Origin: Thalassotalea agarivorans
GTDB taxonomy: Bacteria > Pseudomonadota > Gammaproteobacteria > Enterobacterales > Alteromonadaceae
Length of the DNA: 64,000 bases
Direction: 5' to 3'
Assembly: GCF_030295955.1 (NCBI RefSeq)
Contig: NZ_AP027363.1
Coordinates: 806,001 to 870,000, forward strand
The translations under genes were made by a program, and so were the position numbers. Below, in pieces: positions 17,873-26,947 of the stretch (its first letter is position 1; each line of letters starts with the position of its first letter). Under the pieces are notes generated by a model. The model was given only the letters and a program-made list of their open reading frames with translations. It ran no database searches and was not told the origin of the DNA.

Positions 17873-18307
17873 ATGTTTGAGCTAAAACAATCAATCACAA
17901 TTGATGCACCTATCGAAAAAGTGTTTAACGCGTTTACTTCAGCCGAAGCATTAAAACAGTGGTTCGCACCGGGCGACGCATTTGTAGCAGAAGCTTCTTG
18001 CGATTTTGTCGTTGGCGGCCAGTATCGCATTGTTATGCGCGGCAAAGAAACGGGCGAAGACTATATCGTGGCTGGGCATTATCAAGTCATAGAGGAAAAT
18101 TCACGTATCATTTTTACATGGAAATGGGACTTTAGCCCAAGAACGACACTGGTCGAATTTACCTTTGAAGCTGTTTCTTCAAATCAAACAACCTTGTTTT
18201 TGCATCATGCTGGTTTTGCTGAGTTGGAGTATCAACAAAAACATGGTGAAGGGTGGCAAGGTTGTTTAGAAAGCTTGGCAAATACATTATTAACCCAAAA
18301 AGCTTAA
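17873..18307 (+). CDS. SRPBCC/AHSA1-domain protein
   Basis: A 144-aa START-like protein with the AHSA1 signature: the opening IDAPIEKVFNAFTSAEALKQWFAPG and the closing GEGWQGCLESLANTL. These small proteins bind hydrophobic ligands in a deep cavity; no catalytic role is known. It is translationally linked to the ArsR gene (gap ATT before ATG), so it is likely repressed by it. The ligand is unknown. Confidence 0.88.
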   Translation: MFELKQSITIDAPIEKVFNAFTSAEALKQWFAPGDAFVAEASCDFVVGGQYRIVMRGKETGEDYIVAGHYQVIEENSRIIFTWKWDFSPRTTLVEFTFEAVSSNQTTLFLHHAGFAELEYQQKHGEGWQGCLESLANTLLTQKA

Positions 18308-18525
18308 TAGCTCGTCAAATCTCCTAAATCTCGTCTACAGTTAACTCATGAAAATGTAGTTTAATAACAACATTAGTGAAAAAATTAGTGCAAAAACTCA
18401 AGAAAATTTGCATTTTTGATGAAAAATAGATAAAAAATAACTACAAAAAGTGAATTTTTAGTTACTTTTGTGGTGTGTTAAATGTTCATTTTGTGCTTGT
18501 TTAAGTCTTATTTTTGAGAGATATC

Positions 18526-21087
18526 ATGCTAGAAACAATTTCAAAGAATGTCCGCCTTTTGGGTGAAGAGCTAGGAAAAACAATAGCTAGAGACAAAGGT
18601 GGTGTTTGGTTAGAGAACATCGAAGCGGTACGCATGTTAGGGAAAGACGTGATAAGTGGCGACGAAGTCGCTGTAAGAAAATTACAACAAATCTTTGCTG
18701 ATAGTTCAGAAGAAGAGCTGATGATATATGCGCGCGCTTTCAGCCAGTTTCTTAATTTAGCCAATATTGCAGAGCAGCAATTTACTACAAGTGAGATGGG
18801 ACTAGAGCAACTAGATTTACCGCATCCTTTAACCACATTAAAAGAAAAATTTGTTGGTGTTGCTCCTGAAAAGATCAAAGCAGCAATCGAAAGCCTGCAT
18901 ATTGAGCTGGTACTAACTGCCCACCCAACGGAAGTTAATCGTAGAACGTTTATCCACAAATATCATCAATTGGCCGATGAGCTGGTTAACTGTGATGAGG
19001 AATTAACGCCGCGTACGCAGGAAATTGTTGAGCAAGCATGGCATACCAATGAAATTCGAAACCAGCGTCCAACACCTTTAGATGAATCTAAGTGGGGATT
19101 AGATGCGGTCGCTGACAGCTTGTGGTTTGCCATTCCTCAGGTTATGCGTGAGCTTGATGAACTTGTTGTTTCGCTTACAGGCGAGTCTATGGACGATGAT
19201 GTTACGCCTATCACTGTAGCGAGCTGGATGGCAGGTGATAGGGACGGTAATCCATTTGTCACGGCAAAGCTTACTGAAAAAGCGATTATGCAGGCCCGCT
19301 TAAAGGCAGCTGAGCTTTATTTAGAAGATTTTAAAACCTTGTACCTAGAGCTTTCTATGCACAAGGCAAGTGCAGCGTTGCAGCAACAAGATGTGGCAGA
19401 TATTGGTCCATATCGTCATATTTTAAAGCAGGTTATCGCCGAGCTGAAAAATACTATCAACCTACTTCAGGAAGGTGAAACAAAAGGGGCAATTGATCAT
19501 TCGTCGCAATTATTAGCGCCGCTTGTTAGCTGTCGTGAAAGCCTATTAGAAGTTGGCCTGGATAGAGTGGCTAACTCGTTCTTGCTTGATGTTATTCGTA
19601 AAGTTAAGTGTTTTGGTATATCGCTAATCAAGCTAGATATTAGACAACACAGTGAGCGCCATGAAGGTGCCATTGCAGAAATTGTCAACGCAATAGATTG
19701 TGGCGATTATTTGGCATGGGATGAAGAAAAACGCGTTGCGTTCTTGCGTAGTGAATTAGCTAACAACAGACCTCTACTGCCAAGAGCTGATTGGTCGGCA
19801 GATACGCAAGAAGTTTTAGACACGTACTTCATGATGGCATCTCAGCCGGCTGAAGTGTTCGGTATTTATATTATTTCCATGGCGAGTAAAGTCAGCGATG
19901 TATTGGCTGTGAATCTACTAATGAAGGCAACTCATCTATCCTGGGAAATGCCTATCGCGCCACTGTTTGAAACGTTAGATGATTTAAATAATGCACCTGA
20001 GGTAATGCAAGCATTGCTTCAATTGCCAGATTATATTGAGCGCTGTAAGAGCAAACACTATGTGATGATTGGTTATAGCGATTCATCAAAAGATGCAGGT
20101 GTTTTAGCCGCTACGTGGGGGCAGTATCGTGCGCAAGAAGCGTTAGCTAAAGTATTTAAAGATGCTGATGTTGAACTTAAATTGTTCCATGGCCGTGGCG
20201 GTACAATTGGTCGTGGTGGCGGTCCAGCGCATGCTGCAATCGCATCGCAACCACCAGGTACTTTGGCTGGGGGGCTTAGGGTAACGGAACAAGGTGAAAC
20301 CATTCGCTATAAATTTGGTTTGCCAAACCTTGCGGTGCGCAGTTTGCATTTGTATGCGAGTGCGATCTTAGAAAGTTTAGTAACACCACCGCCTGCGCCT
20401 AAAGATTCATGGCGTGAGCTGATGGATAGAATGGCTGACTATAGCTGTGATGTATATCGCAGTTATATTCGTGACAAACAAGACTTCGTGCGTTATTTCA
20501 GACAAGCAACACCTGAACAAGAGCTCGGCTCATTACCATTAGGCTCTCGTCCGAGTAAACGTGTACCTAATGGTGGTATTGATTCGTTGCGTGCAATCCC
20601 CTGGATTTTTGCTTGGAGTCAAAATAGACTTGTTGTGCCGAGTTGGCTTGGTTTAGGCCAATCTATCGAACATTTTTATCAGCAAGAAAGTGCGCTGATC
20701 AAGGAAATGTACAACCAATGGCCTTACTTCCGCTCTCGTATGTCGTTAACTGAAATGGTGTATTTGAAATCTGATACGCAAATTTCAAATTTGTATGACG
20801 AAACCTTGGTTGAGCCAGCATTGAAACCTATTGGAGACGGTTTGCGTGACCAAGTGGTAAAGGATGAAAAAACCTTGTTGGAAGTATTGGCGCAATCTCA
20901 CACGTTAGAAAAAGATCCGTGGAATCTTACGTCGTTTGAATTAAGGCAGCCATACTTAATGCCGCTGCACTTGATGCAAATAGAGACATTAAAGCGTTTA
21001 CGTGAAACAAACGAAGACAATTGTTGCCAAGAAGTATTGATGGTAACCATGGCAGGCATAGCCACTGGCCTTCGAAACACAGGTTAA
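18526..21087 (+). CDS. ppc: Phosphoenolpyruvate carboxylase
   Basis: Ppc carboxylates PEP to oxaloacetate, refilling the TCA cycle. From the ATG at 18526 it is 853 aa, slightly shorter than the 883 aa of E. coli. Catalytic blocks are intact: VLTAHPTEVNRRT (His about 133), AGDRDGNPFVT, MIGYSDSSKDAG, FHGRGGTIGRGGGP, and the terminal QNTG-like tail GIATGLRNTG. A TTG at 18514 is an alternative, less likely start. The 218-bp AT-rich region upstream has the imperfect inverted pair ACTACAAAAAGT/ACTTTTGTGGT, function unknown. A strong terminator follows. Confidence 0.97.
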   Translation: MLETISKNVRLLGEELGKTIARDKGGVWLENIEAVRMLGKDVISGDEVAVRKLQQIFADSSEEELMIYARAFSQFLNLANIAEQQFTTSEMGLEQLDLPHPLTTLKEKFVGVAPEKIKAAIESLHIELVLTAHPTEVNRRTFIHKYHQLADELVNCDEELTPRTQEIVEQAWHTNEIRNQRPTPLDESKWGLDAVADSLWFAIPQVMRELDELVVSLTGESMDDDVTPITVASWMAGDRDGNPFVTAKLTEKAIMQARLKAAELYLEDFKTLYLELSMHKASAALQQQDVADIGPYRHILKQVIAELKNTINLLQEGETKGAIDHSSQLLAPLVSCRESLLEVGLDRVANSFLLDVIRKVKCFGISLIKLDIRQHSERHEGAIAEIVNAIDCGDYLAWDEEKRVAFLRSELANNRPLLPRADWSADTQEVLDTYFMMASQPAEVFGIYIISMASKVSDVLAVNLLMKATHLSWEMPIAPLFETLDDLNNAPEVMQALLQLPDYIERCKSKHYVMIGYSDSSKDAGVLAATWGQYRAQEALAKVFKDADVELKLFHGRGGTIGRGGGPAHAAIASQPPGTLAGGLRVTEQGETIRYKFGLPNLAVRSLHLYASAILESLVTPPPAPKDSWRELMDRMADYSCDVYRSYIRDKQDFVRYFRQATPEQELGSLPLGSRPSKRVPNGGIDSLRAIPWIFAWSQNRLVVPSWLGLGQSIEHFYQQESALIKEMYNQWPYFRSRMSLTEMVYLKSDTQISNLYDETLVEPALKPIGDGLRDQVVKDEKTLLEVLAQSHTLEKDPWNLTSFELRQPYLMPLHLMQIETLKRLRETNEDNCCQEVLMVTMAGIATGLRNTG

Positions 21088-21096
21088 CAACCAAAA

Positions 21097-21126
21097 TAAA
21101 AAGGAGCATAACAGCTCCTTTTTTTA
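21097..21126 (+). terminator. Rho-independent terminator of ppc
   Basis: Arms AAGGAGC and GCTCCTT with an ATAACA loop are followed by a T7 run, 10 bp past the ppc stop codon. Confidence 0.85.
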
Positions 21127-21134
21127 TAACTAAA

Positions 21135-21170
21135 ATATTTGGGGTCAGAACATGTTCTGACCCCAAATAT
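21135..21170. repeat. REP-like palindrome, copy 3 (36 bp)
   Basis: A perfect inverted repeat of the GGGGTCAGAACA family, extended outward by ATATTT on each side. It lies between the ppc terminator and the stop codon of the CDF transporter (4 bp away). It is identical over 36 bp to copy 4. Confidence 0.92.
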
Positions 21171-21174
21171 GTGG

Positions 21175-22038
21175 TTACGCTGAAATCACTGATGGCTCTA
21201 TCGTGGTGTGGTCAATATGGTATTTATCTTTTAATAGATCTCTAATTTCAGTTTTTAACTGTTCAAAGTCAGCAGGCGTATGGGTAATATGTACTTCTAG
21301 GCAAATATCATGCTCGTCTAATTGCCATATGTGAATATGCTTGGCAGAAACAACATCAGTTAGGCTTTCGATATCTGCTTGTACTTGCCTTAAAGAAATG
21401 CCGTCCGGTACTGCTTGCATAATGATCAAAATACAGCGTTTTAGCAGCAAGAAGCCGTGGTAAATGACATAAATCGAAATAGCTAGCGTAGCTAGTACAT
21501 CCACAAAGTACAGTTCAAAAAAGATAATTAACAAGCCCGCTGCAACCACAGCAAGTGAAGCCATTGCATCAGACAAATTATGAATAAAGGCTGCGCGAAT
21601 ATTCATGTTGTCTTTAGCGCCAGCACTGTAGGTGAGAAATGCCGTCGCTAAATCTATCACGAACGCGATACTTGCAATGATGAGTACGATCCAACCATTT
21701 ATTGGGGTTGGATCAAAGTATTTAACACCGGCTTCATAAATCAGATACAAGCCAATTAGAATCAGTGTAGTGGAATTGATTAATGTGCCAACAATTTCTG
21801 CTCGCTTGTATCCATAGCTCATCAACGAGTCTTGTGGACGGCGGGAAATTTTTCGCGCAAATATCGCAACTAATATTGCTCCCGCATCGCTTAGGTTATG
21901 CAGTGCATCGGCTATTAGCGATAAACTGCCAGAGACTAAACCACCTATTACTTGGGCAATAGTTAGAAGGATATTAATAATGACCGCTAAGGTTAGCTTG
22001 CTATCACCGTGGTGATGATGATCGTGGTGGTGTCCCAT
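21175..22038 (-). CDS. Cation diffusion facilitator (Zn/Cd/Co efflux), ZitB/CzcD type
   Basis: A 287-aa inner-membrane proton-coupled divalent metal exporter. The N-terminus is His-rich (MGHHHDHHHHGDSK). Six membrane segments follow, with paired metal-site motifs HNLSDAGA (segment II) and HNLSDAMA (segment V), and a cytosolic C-terminal dimerisation domain carrying HIHIWQLD. Zinc is the most likely substrate from the HxxxD/HxxxD site. It is bracketed on both sides by identical palindromes (copies 3 and 4). No metalloregulator is adjacent. Confidence 0.93.
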   Translation of the reverse strand: MGHHHDHHHHGDSKLTLAVIINILLTIAQVIGGLVSGSLSLIADALHNLSDAGAILVAIFARKISRRPQDSLMSYGYKRAEIVGTLINSTTLILIGLYLIYEAGVKYFDPTPINGWIVLIIASIAFVIDLATAFLTYSAGAKDNMNIRAAFIHNLSDAMASLAVVAAGLLIIFFELYFVDVLATLAISIYVIYHGFLLLKRCILIIMQAVPDGISLRQVQADIESLTDVVSAKHIHIWQLDEHDICLEVHITHTPADFEQLKTEIRDLLKDKYHIDHTTIEPSVISA

Positions 22039-22109
22039 AATGCTTTGATTTTATTATTGTAAGTCGTGATTACATTAGCACAGCAACCCTTTTGATAAAA
22101 CAGAGAATT

Positions 22110-22145
22110 ATATTTGGGGTCAGAACATGTTCTGACCCCAAATAT
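22110..22145. repeat. REP-like palindrome, copy 4 (36 bp)
   Basis: Identical over 36 bp to copy 3, and perfectly symmetrical around 22127/22128. It lies upstream of both the CDF gene (minus) and the 153-aa protein gene (plus). Its right flank, AAATATTTTGG, is shared with copy 5. Confidence 0.92.
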
Positions 22146-22241
22146 TTTGGTTACAACAAAAAAAAGATTATTTTTTTGAACAAATTGCAATGTGAATAGT
22201 CAGTGTATTGTGAAATTAAGTAATATTTACAAGGATTTAAA

Positions 22242-22703
22242 TTGAAGGTTGTATTAATTTTTTGTGCTTTTTCGTTGGTATCAACACAATTGACTGCAAA
22301 AGCAGACGAAAGAATCACTTTTGGTGTTGGTTTAGGGCATTCATATAGTGGTTTGGGGGCAAATCTTGGTTATCAAACAGAAGAAAGTTTTACCTATCTA
22401 TCAGCGGGTTGCGTCGGCTACTCCACACTTAAAGGGTCTACTTGCGGTGCTGGAATAGGTTGGGTTACCACAGCACTTTCGCAAGGGGATAATCATCATG
22501 GTATCGGGGCATATGCTGGTGTTGTTGGTGTAGAGCAGGGGGTTTTTGATAATGAAGCAGTATATGGAGCTGCAATAACTTACCACTATTTTTTCAATAC
22601 CATAGCTGAACCTGGTTTTAATCTAGGTTTTTCCGTGGCTGGTGGCACAGTAGAGTCAGAGTTTGAACTTGTGCCTTTGATCAGTTTCGGTTATCAATTT
22701 TAA
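22242..22703 (+). CDS. Small exported protein, probable beta-rich outer-membrane protein
   Basis: A 153-aa protein with no family I recognise. It starts with TTG at 22242, five bases after an AAGGA sequence, and has a signal peptide (KVVLIFCAFSLVSTQLTAKA). The mature part is Gly- and aromatic-rich with alternating strands (GVGLGHSYSGLGANLGYQ) and ends in FGYQF, the aromatic end expected of an outer-membrane barrel, though it is short for one. Two Cys (SAGCVGYS and STCGAG) could pair. It lies between palindromes 4 and 5, copy 5 starting 5 bp after its stop codon. Confidence 0.65.
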   Translation: MKVVLIFCAFSLVSTQLTAKADERITFGVGLGHSYSGLGANLGYQTEESFTYLSAGCVGYSTLKGSTCGAGIGWVTTALSQGDNHHGIGAYAGVVGVEQGVFDNEAVYGAAITYHYFFNTIAEPGFNLGFSVAGGTVESEFELVPLISFGYQF

Positions 22704-22707
22704 ATGC

Positions 22708-22733
22708 TGGGGTCAGAACATGTTCTGACCCCA
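22708..22733. repeat. REP-like palindrome, copy 5 (26 bp)
   Basis: A perfect inverted repeat of the same family, 4 bp beyond the stop codon of the 153-aa protein gene. Like copy 2 it has GC then TGGGG on the left and AAAT on the right, so the outer symmetry is lost. Confidence 0.92.
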
Positions 22734-22750
22734 AATATTTTGGATGAAAA

Positions 22751-22774
22751 AAAGCGAGTGGTTAACTCGCTTTT
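22751..22774 (-). terminator. Terminator at the 3' end of trhO
   Basis: Arms AAAGCGAGT and ACTCGCTTT with a 6-nt loop are followed on the minus strand by a T7 run. A T4 run on the plus strand means it may also stop transcripts of the 153-aa gene. Confidence 0.75.
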
Positions 22775-22778
22775 GAGG

Positions 22779-23762
22779 TTATTTTGCGTTGGCGCGGGCG
22801 GCTTCTTTAACTGCCTGTTTTTCCTTTCTGCGCTGTTCAATCACTTCTTGAACATCACCACCAATATGTGTGTCGCCGCGCTCTTTGGCAAGCTCTAATT
22901 GCTTTTGTCGTTCAGCAAAGCGTGCTTTTTGCTCGTCGCTCATTTTGTCATGGCACTTCGGACAACTTACCCCTTTAATGTAGGTATCTTGTTGTTTATC
23001 TTCTTCGGTTATCGGCATACGACAAGCAAAACATTGGTCGTAAATACCTTGCTCTAGACCATGTCCAACTGAAACGCGGCCGTCAAAGACAAAACAATCG
23101 CCTTCCCACATTGATTCCTCTTGCGGTACTTCTTCAAGGTATTTCAAAATGCCACCTTCTAAGTGATATACCTCTTCAAAACCTTGCTCTTTCATATACG
23201 CTGTAGATTTCTCACAGCGAATACCACCGGTACAAAACATTGCTACTTTTTTGTGCTTGTTTTTGTCTAGGTTTTTCGCCACATAGTCAGGAAATTCTCT
23301 GAACGTTGTGGTATTTGGATCAATGGCATTTTGGAAAGTGCCAATTTCAACTTCGTAGTCGTTTCGTGTATCGACAAGCACTACATCAGGGTCAGAAATA
23401 AGTGCGTTCCAATCTTGTGGTTTTACGTATGTACCAACAACATTAGTTGGGTCGATACCTTCAACGCCCATGGTAACTATTTCTTTCTTCAGTTTAACCT
23501 TGCTGCGCTGAAACGGATTTTCATTAGCGTAAGAGTTTTTGAAGACGATAGGGTTTAGACGTTCATCTCGGTGAAGATGTTCAAGTACCGCATCAATACC
23601 TGCTTGAGGGCCAGCGATAGTGCCATTAATGCCTTCATTTGCTAACAACAATGTACCTTTAACGTCATTGGCTAGCATGCAGTTTAAAAGTGGATCTTTA
23701 AGATCGGCGAAGTTTTCCAAACGCACAAACTTGTATAGTGCGCAGACAGTAATTTTACTCAT
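22779..23762 (-). CDS. trhO: tRNA uridine(34) hydroxylase TrhO (rhodanese family, YceA)
   Basis: TrhO introduces the hydroxyl of 5-hydroxyuridine at tRNA position 34 using oxygen. The 327-aa protein has an N-terminal alpha/beta domain ([12 protein letters not shown]), a rhodanese domain with [14 protein letters not shown] and the active-site loop [16 protein letters not shown], and a C-terminal Cys cluster (CFACRMP, CPKCHD) that may hold a metal. The start at 23762 follows CTGGAGAAAAA; the frame continues 24 codons upstream without support. The length agrees with E. coli TrhO (350 aa) minus a short tail. Confidence 0.92.
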   Translation of the reverse strand: MSKITVCALYKFVRLENFADLKDPLLNCMLANDVKGTLLLANEGINGTIAGPQAGIDAVLEHLHRDERLNPIVFKNSYANENPFQRSKVKLKKEIVTMGVEGIDPTNVVGTYVKPQDWNALISDPDVVLVDTRNDYEVEIGTFQNAIDPNTTTFREFPDYVAKNLDKNKHKKVAMFCTGGIRCEKSTAYMKEQGFEEVYHLEGGILKYLEEVPQEESMWEGDCFVFDGRVSVGHGLEQGIYDQCFACRMPITEEDKQQDTYIKGVSCPKCHDKMSDEQKARFAERQKQLELAKERGDTHIGGDVQEVIEQRRKEKQAVKEAARANAK

Positions 23763-23881
23763 TTTTTCTCCAGTGAGCTCTCCGTAGCGTAAATACGGTG
23801 CTATGGTTGAATTGCAAAGCGTGCCTTGCAACATTAACTAATTTCGGCGCGCATTTTACCAAATATTTTCAAACAATCAAT

Positions 23882-25462
23882 TTATGACGAACAAGACAGC
23901 ATAGAACAACCTGCTTTGTTCAATGCCCAATCCGGTCGCTTACTCGCATAATGCTCAAAATCAGGCTGCTCGTCATAAGGCTTTTTGAGTAGCGTTAATA
24001 AAGTATTTACTTCGCTAAAATCACCTTGTGTTGCCTTGTCGATTGCTTGTTGCGCCAAATAGTTTCTAAGTACATACTTAGGATTCGTTGCATTCATCAA
24101 GGTAATGCGTTGCTCAGGTGAAAGCTTGCTTTTATTTAGGCGTTCAATATAACTATTAAGCCATGCAACTAACGACAAGCATTGGTCGTCGTTAAGCGGT
24201 GCATAGCACGCAGGCTCGACAAGGTCTTTGGCAGAGCTAGCATCAAAGGGCGCTGTCGTGTTATCAACCTGAGTTAGCAAACGATAAAATATAGTCATAT
24301 CAAGAGACAAGGCTTGCAGCGTATCTTCTAGGCTTAATAATAAGCTGTCATCACCTTCTACCAAAGTGTCTAGACCTATCTTACTCGCCATCATTTCAAG
24401 CCACTTTTGGTGGAATTGTTTAGCAAAATCATTAAGCGCATTTTCAAGCGGTTTAGATTCTTCTATGAGCGGATAAATTGCATTAGCTAATTGGAATAAG
24501 TTCCATTGAGCTATTTCGCCCTGGGAACCAAAACGATATCGCTTACCTTGCGCATCGGTTGTGTTCGGCGTCCAATGCAGATCAAAATTATCTATCCAGC
24601 CATAAGGTCCATAGTCTATGGTTTCACCGATGATCGACATATTGTCAGTATTCATTACGCCATGGACAAAACCAACGCGTAGCCAATGCACTATCATAGT
24701 TGAGGTGCGTTCGCACACTTCTTCAAACCAAGCAAGGTAGGTGTCTTTGTTGATGTCGTTGTCGCTAATTAAATGCGCAAAATCGCGACTAATACAATAG
24801 TCGACAAGTTGTTTTAACAGTGCTTTATCGCCTCGGCTAGCAGGCAATTGAAAACTGCCAAAGCGCATAAAAGAAGGGGATACACGGCAAACAATAGCCC
24901 CTGGTTCTAATTGATTATCGCCAGAGTAAAACATGTCTCGCATCACTTGCTCGCCCGTTAAACACAATGACAACGCACGTGTTGTGGGTATACCAAGATA
25001 ATACATCGCTTCGCTACATAGAAATTCTCTCACCGATGAGCGCAACACAGCCAGCCCATCTGCACTGCGAGAATATGGTGTTAGTCCAGCGCCTTTTAAT
25101 TGCAGCGTAAAATGGCCATTGTCAGTATTTACTTCGCCTAAGTTTATCGCACGCCCGTCGCCTAGCTGCCCAGCCCAATGGCCAAACTGATGTCCGCCAT
25201 AGTTCATCGCATAAGGGGTTGAATCGGGATGCAATATATTACCAACGAGAAAGTCGGCTAATGCTTCGCCCTTTACATCAGACAAACCAAGTAAATCAGC
25301 GCAGTCGCTGCTCCATGCTATCAATGTTGGAGAAGATACTTTGGTTGGTTCGACATTAGAATACGCAGCAGCATTTACTTGACGCGGGTAAACCTCACTT
25401 TCTGTATCAGCGGGTAGTTGATCATGAAATTGATTGTCGAAGGTTAGATTGGGAAAAGTCAC
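23882..25462 (-). CDS. selO: Protein adenylyltransferase SelO (YdiU/UPF0061)
   Basis: SelO is a pseudokinase that transfers AMP from ATP to protein Ser/Thr/Tyr and is linked to redox stress. The 526-aa protein has the conserved blocks MNYGGHQFGHWAGQLGDGRA, QLKGAGLTPYSRS, GVMNTDNMSIIGETIDYGPYG and the redox C-terminus LSCSS, where the eukaryotic homologue has Sec-Ser-Ser. It begins with GTG at 25460-25462, with AAAGG 7-8 bases upstream. It lies downstream of a structured intergenic region that ends in a terminator, so it probably has its own promoter. Confidence 0.95.
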   Translation of the reverse strand: MTFPNLTFDNQFHDQLPADTESEVYPRQVNAAAYSNVEPTKVSSPTLIAWSSDCADLLGLSDVKGEALADFLVGNILHPDSTPYAMNYGGHQFGHWAGQLGDGRAINLGEVNTDNGHFTLQLKGAGLTPYSRSADGLAVLRSSVREFLCSEAMYYLGIPTTRALSLCLTGEQVMRDMFYSGDNQLEPGAIVCRVSPSFMRFGSFQLPASRGDKALLKQLVDYCISRDFAHLISDNDINKDTYLAWFEEVCERTSTMIVHWLRVGFVHGVMNTDNMSIIGETIDYGPYGWIDNFDLHWTPNTTDAQGKRYRFGSQGEIAQWNLFQLANAIYPLIEESKPLENALNDFAKQFHQKWLEMMASKIGLDTLVEGDDSLLLSLEDTLQALSLDMTIFYRLLTQVDNTTAPFDASSAKDLVEPACYAPLNDDQCLSLVAWLNSYIERLNKSKLSPEQRITLMNATNPKYVLRNYLAQQAIDKATQGDFSEVNTLLTLLKKPYDEQPDFEHYASKRPDWALNKAGCSMLSCSS

Positions 25463-25794
25463 AGCGATACCTTTGCATTAGATTTACGCAATGTTAACAC
25501 ATTGCCACTTAAAAATAGGCAAAAAAAAGACCCGCCAAATGACAGGTCTCAAGGGGAAAACGTTACAGAGTCAATTGGATAACGTTTTAAGTTGCGAGCA
25601 TATATCGGGGGGGTGGGCCCCGAAAAATAACTTTCCAAGAGAGAGATATCTAAAAAGTTAATAACTTCATTGTAATATCAGACAGGCAATTGAGTAGATT
25701 GATTCCGTAAAAGAATGTAACGAAGTGTAACTTCGCGCCTAAAACCTGTGCCTATCTGAATATTACACACACAATCTATACGCAAAAGAACGGA
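25463..25794. other. Intergenic region with structured minus-strand RNA candidate
   Basis: No gene is seen. The region separates selO from a 98-aa secreted protein on the same strand. It contains three inverted repeats and a U8 terminator on the minus strand (entered separately as an RNA candidate) and a run of seven G on the plus strand at 25607-25613. Confidence 0.6.
25521..25753 (-). ncRNA. Candidate small RNA (or long structured 3' UTR)
   Basis: On the minus strand three inverted repeats follow one another: CGGGG/CCCCG (25606-25622), AAAACGTT/AACGTTTT (25557-25588, perfect 8-bp arms) and AGACC/GGTCT (25528-25549), the last running into eight T (25521-25528), as in a Rho-independent terminator. 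A possible promoter (TTTTGC, 16 bp, TAATAT at 25760-25765) would give a transcript of about 230 nt. No protein of more than a few codons is seen inside. The alternative is a long 3' UTR of the 98-aa gene. The start is inferred; only the hairpins and the T run are visible. Confidence 0.4.
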
Positions 25795-26091
25795 TTATAG
25801 TTTAATCGCGTTGCTCACTCTTATGCTGGCGTTGTTGAGACTCACCGTTACATAGTGTGTTGCACCGTTTTGCCTATACATAACTTCCACCAACTCATCC
25901 TTTAGATAATTGAGACTAACCGAAGATACTAAATTTTGGTGGACAATGGTTTCGCGATTAAAACTGAGTATTTCTAACACACAGCTTTCATTCTTACATT
26001 GATAAACTGATTTTTTAGGTGCTTCAACATTAGCAGATACGTTAAATGTGCAAAGTGCTGTCAAAAAGCACAGAGGTAGTAGGGCTTTCAT
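25795..26091 (-). CDS. Small periplasmic protein, unknown function
   Basis: A 98-aa exported protein with a Sec signal (MKALLPLCFLTALCTFNVSA). The mature part has two Cys (YQCKNESCVLEI), likely a disulfide, followed by strand-rich sequence (VHQNLVSSVSLNYLKDELVEVMY). AAGGACG lies before the ATG. I cannot place it in a family. It precedes the structured intergenic region and selO on the same strand. Confidence 0.65.
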   Translation of the reverse strand: MKALLPLCFLTALCTFNVSANVEAPKKSVYQCKNESCVLEILSFNRETIVHQNLVSSVSLNYLKDELVEVMYRQNGATHYVTVSLNNASIRVSNAIKL

Positions 26092-26207
26092 ATATACGTC
26101 CTTGATAAAATGTGATTCCTGACTTTAGATTAAACAATATCCAGTTTTCTATCAACTATTAATAATATCAATATGTTAGCTGTCTGATAGAAGCCATGAT
26201 TAGAACA

Positions 26208-26741
26208 CTAGCGAACTCTCACAAAGGTATTTTTCACCATCGCATCAAGTAATCGCTCTGCTTTAACGTGTTTAAATTGCAGTGGTTGATCTAAATCACC
26301 AAACAAAGGAATACCACCACCTAATACTGTAGGGATGGTGGATATGATCATTTCATCGATTAGGTCTGCGGCAAGAAAAAATTGAATGGTTTTGCCGCCA
26401 TCAATGTATAAGTGATTAAACCCTTTTTCGCGGAGCGTTCGGGTTATTTTTTGGGCACTGCCTTTGGTAAGAAAAACCTTGTCTTCGTATTTCTCGGGCA
26501 CCGTTGTCATGGTATTACTAAGTACAAAAACGGGCTTGGTGTAGGGCCACGGGCCGTCAAAGCTGGCAACCAGATCAAAAGTGTTTCTGCCCATCACCAG
26601 CGCGTCAATGCGATCCATATGTTGGCTAAAACCAAGATCATCGTTATCGGGGTTAGGAATAGTGTGTAGCCAGTCAACGCCATTATTTTTATCCGCGATA
26701 AAGCCATCTAAGCTAGTTGCAATATATACGATGTTTGACAT
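26208..26741 (-). CDS. Dihydrofolate reductase family protein (RibD C-terminal-like)
   Basis: A 177-aa protein of the RibD-C/YyaP group. Matching blocks are the opening VYIATSLDGFIADKNNGVDWL, ALVMGRNTFDLVASF (NADPH-binding region), LYIDGGKTIQFFLAADLIDEMIISTIPTVLGGGIPLF in the C-terminal half, and a short tail. Such proteins are NADPH-dependent reductases of unknown substrate, not the housekeeping FolA. An ideal AGGAGG lies 5 bp before the ATG. It is a single gene. Confidence 0.88.
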   Translation of the reverse strand: MSNIVYIATSLDGFIADKNNGVDWLHTIPNPDNDDLGFSQHMDRIDALVMGRNTFDLVASFDGPWPYTKPVFVLSNTMTTVPEKYEDKVFLTKGSAQKITRTLREKGFNHLYIDGGKTIQFFLAADLIDEMIISTIPTVLGGGIPLFGDLDQPLQFKHVKAERLLDAMVKNTFVRVR

Positions 26742-26947
26742 GTAACCTCCTAATTATTAATAAAAAATCCCGACAAGACTACTGTTGAAAGCATAGCCAA
26801 TGAACGGTGATGTTGCACTTTTATTTCAAAAAAAAGGGTAAAATTTAATAAAAAAAATCGTGATATTTTTGTGATAAATACGTGAATCTAATGCAATAAT
26901 TGCTCGCCATACTCTTGCTCGTTAACTAAAACCATAGAGGAAGAGCA

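Noticed and set aside
22242-22703. Reading the 153-aa protein as a toxin or bacteriocin because of its small size and Gly-rich sequence
   Set aside because: No leader motif, immunity gene or exporter is adjacent; it ends in an aromatic strand like a barrel protein.
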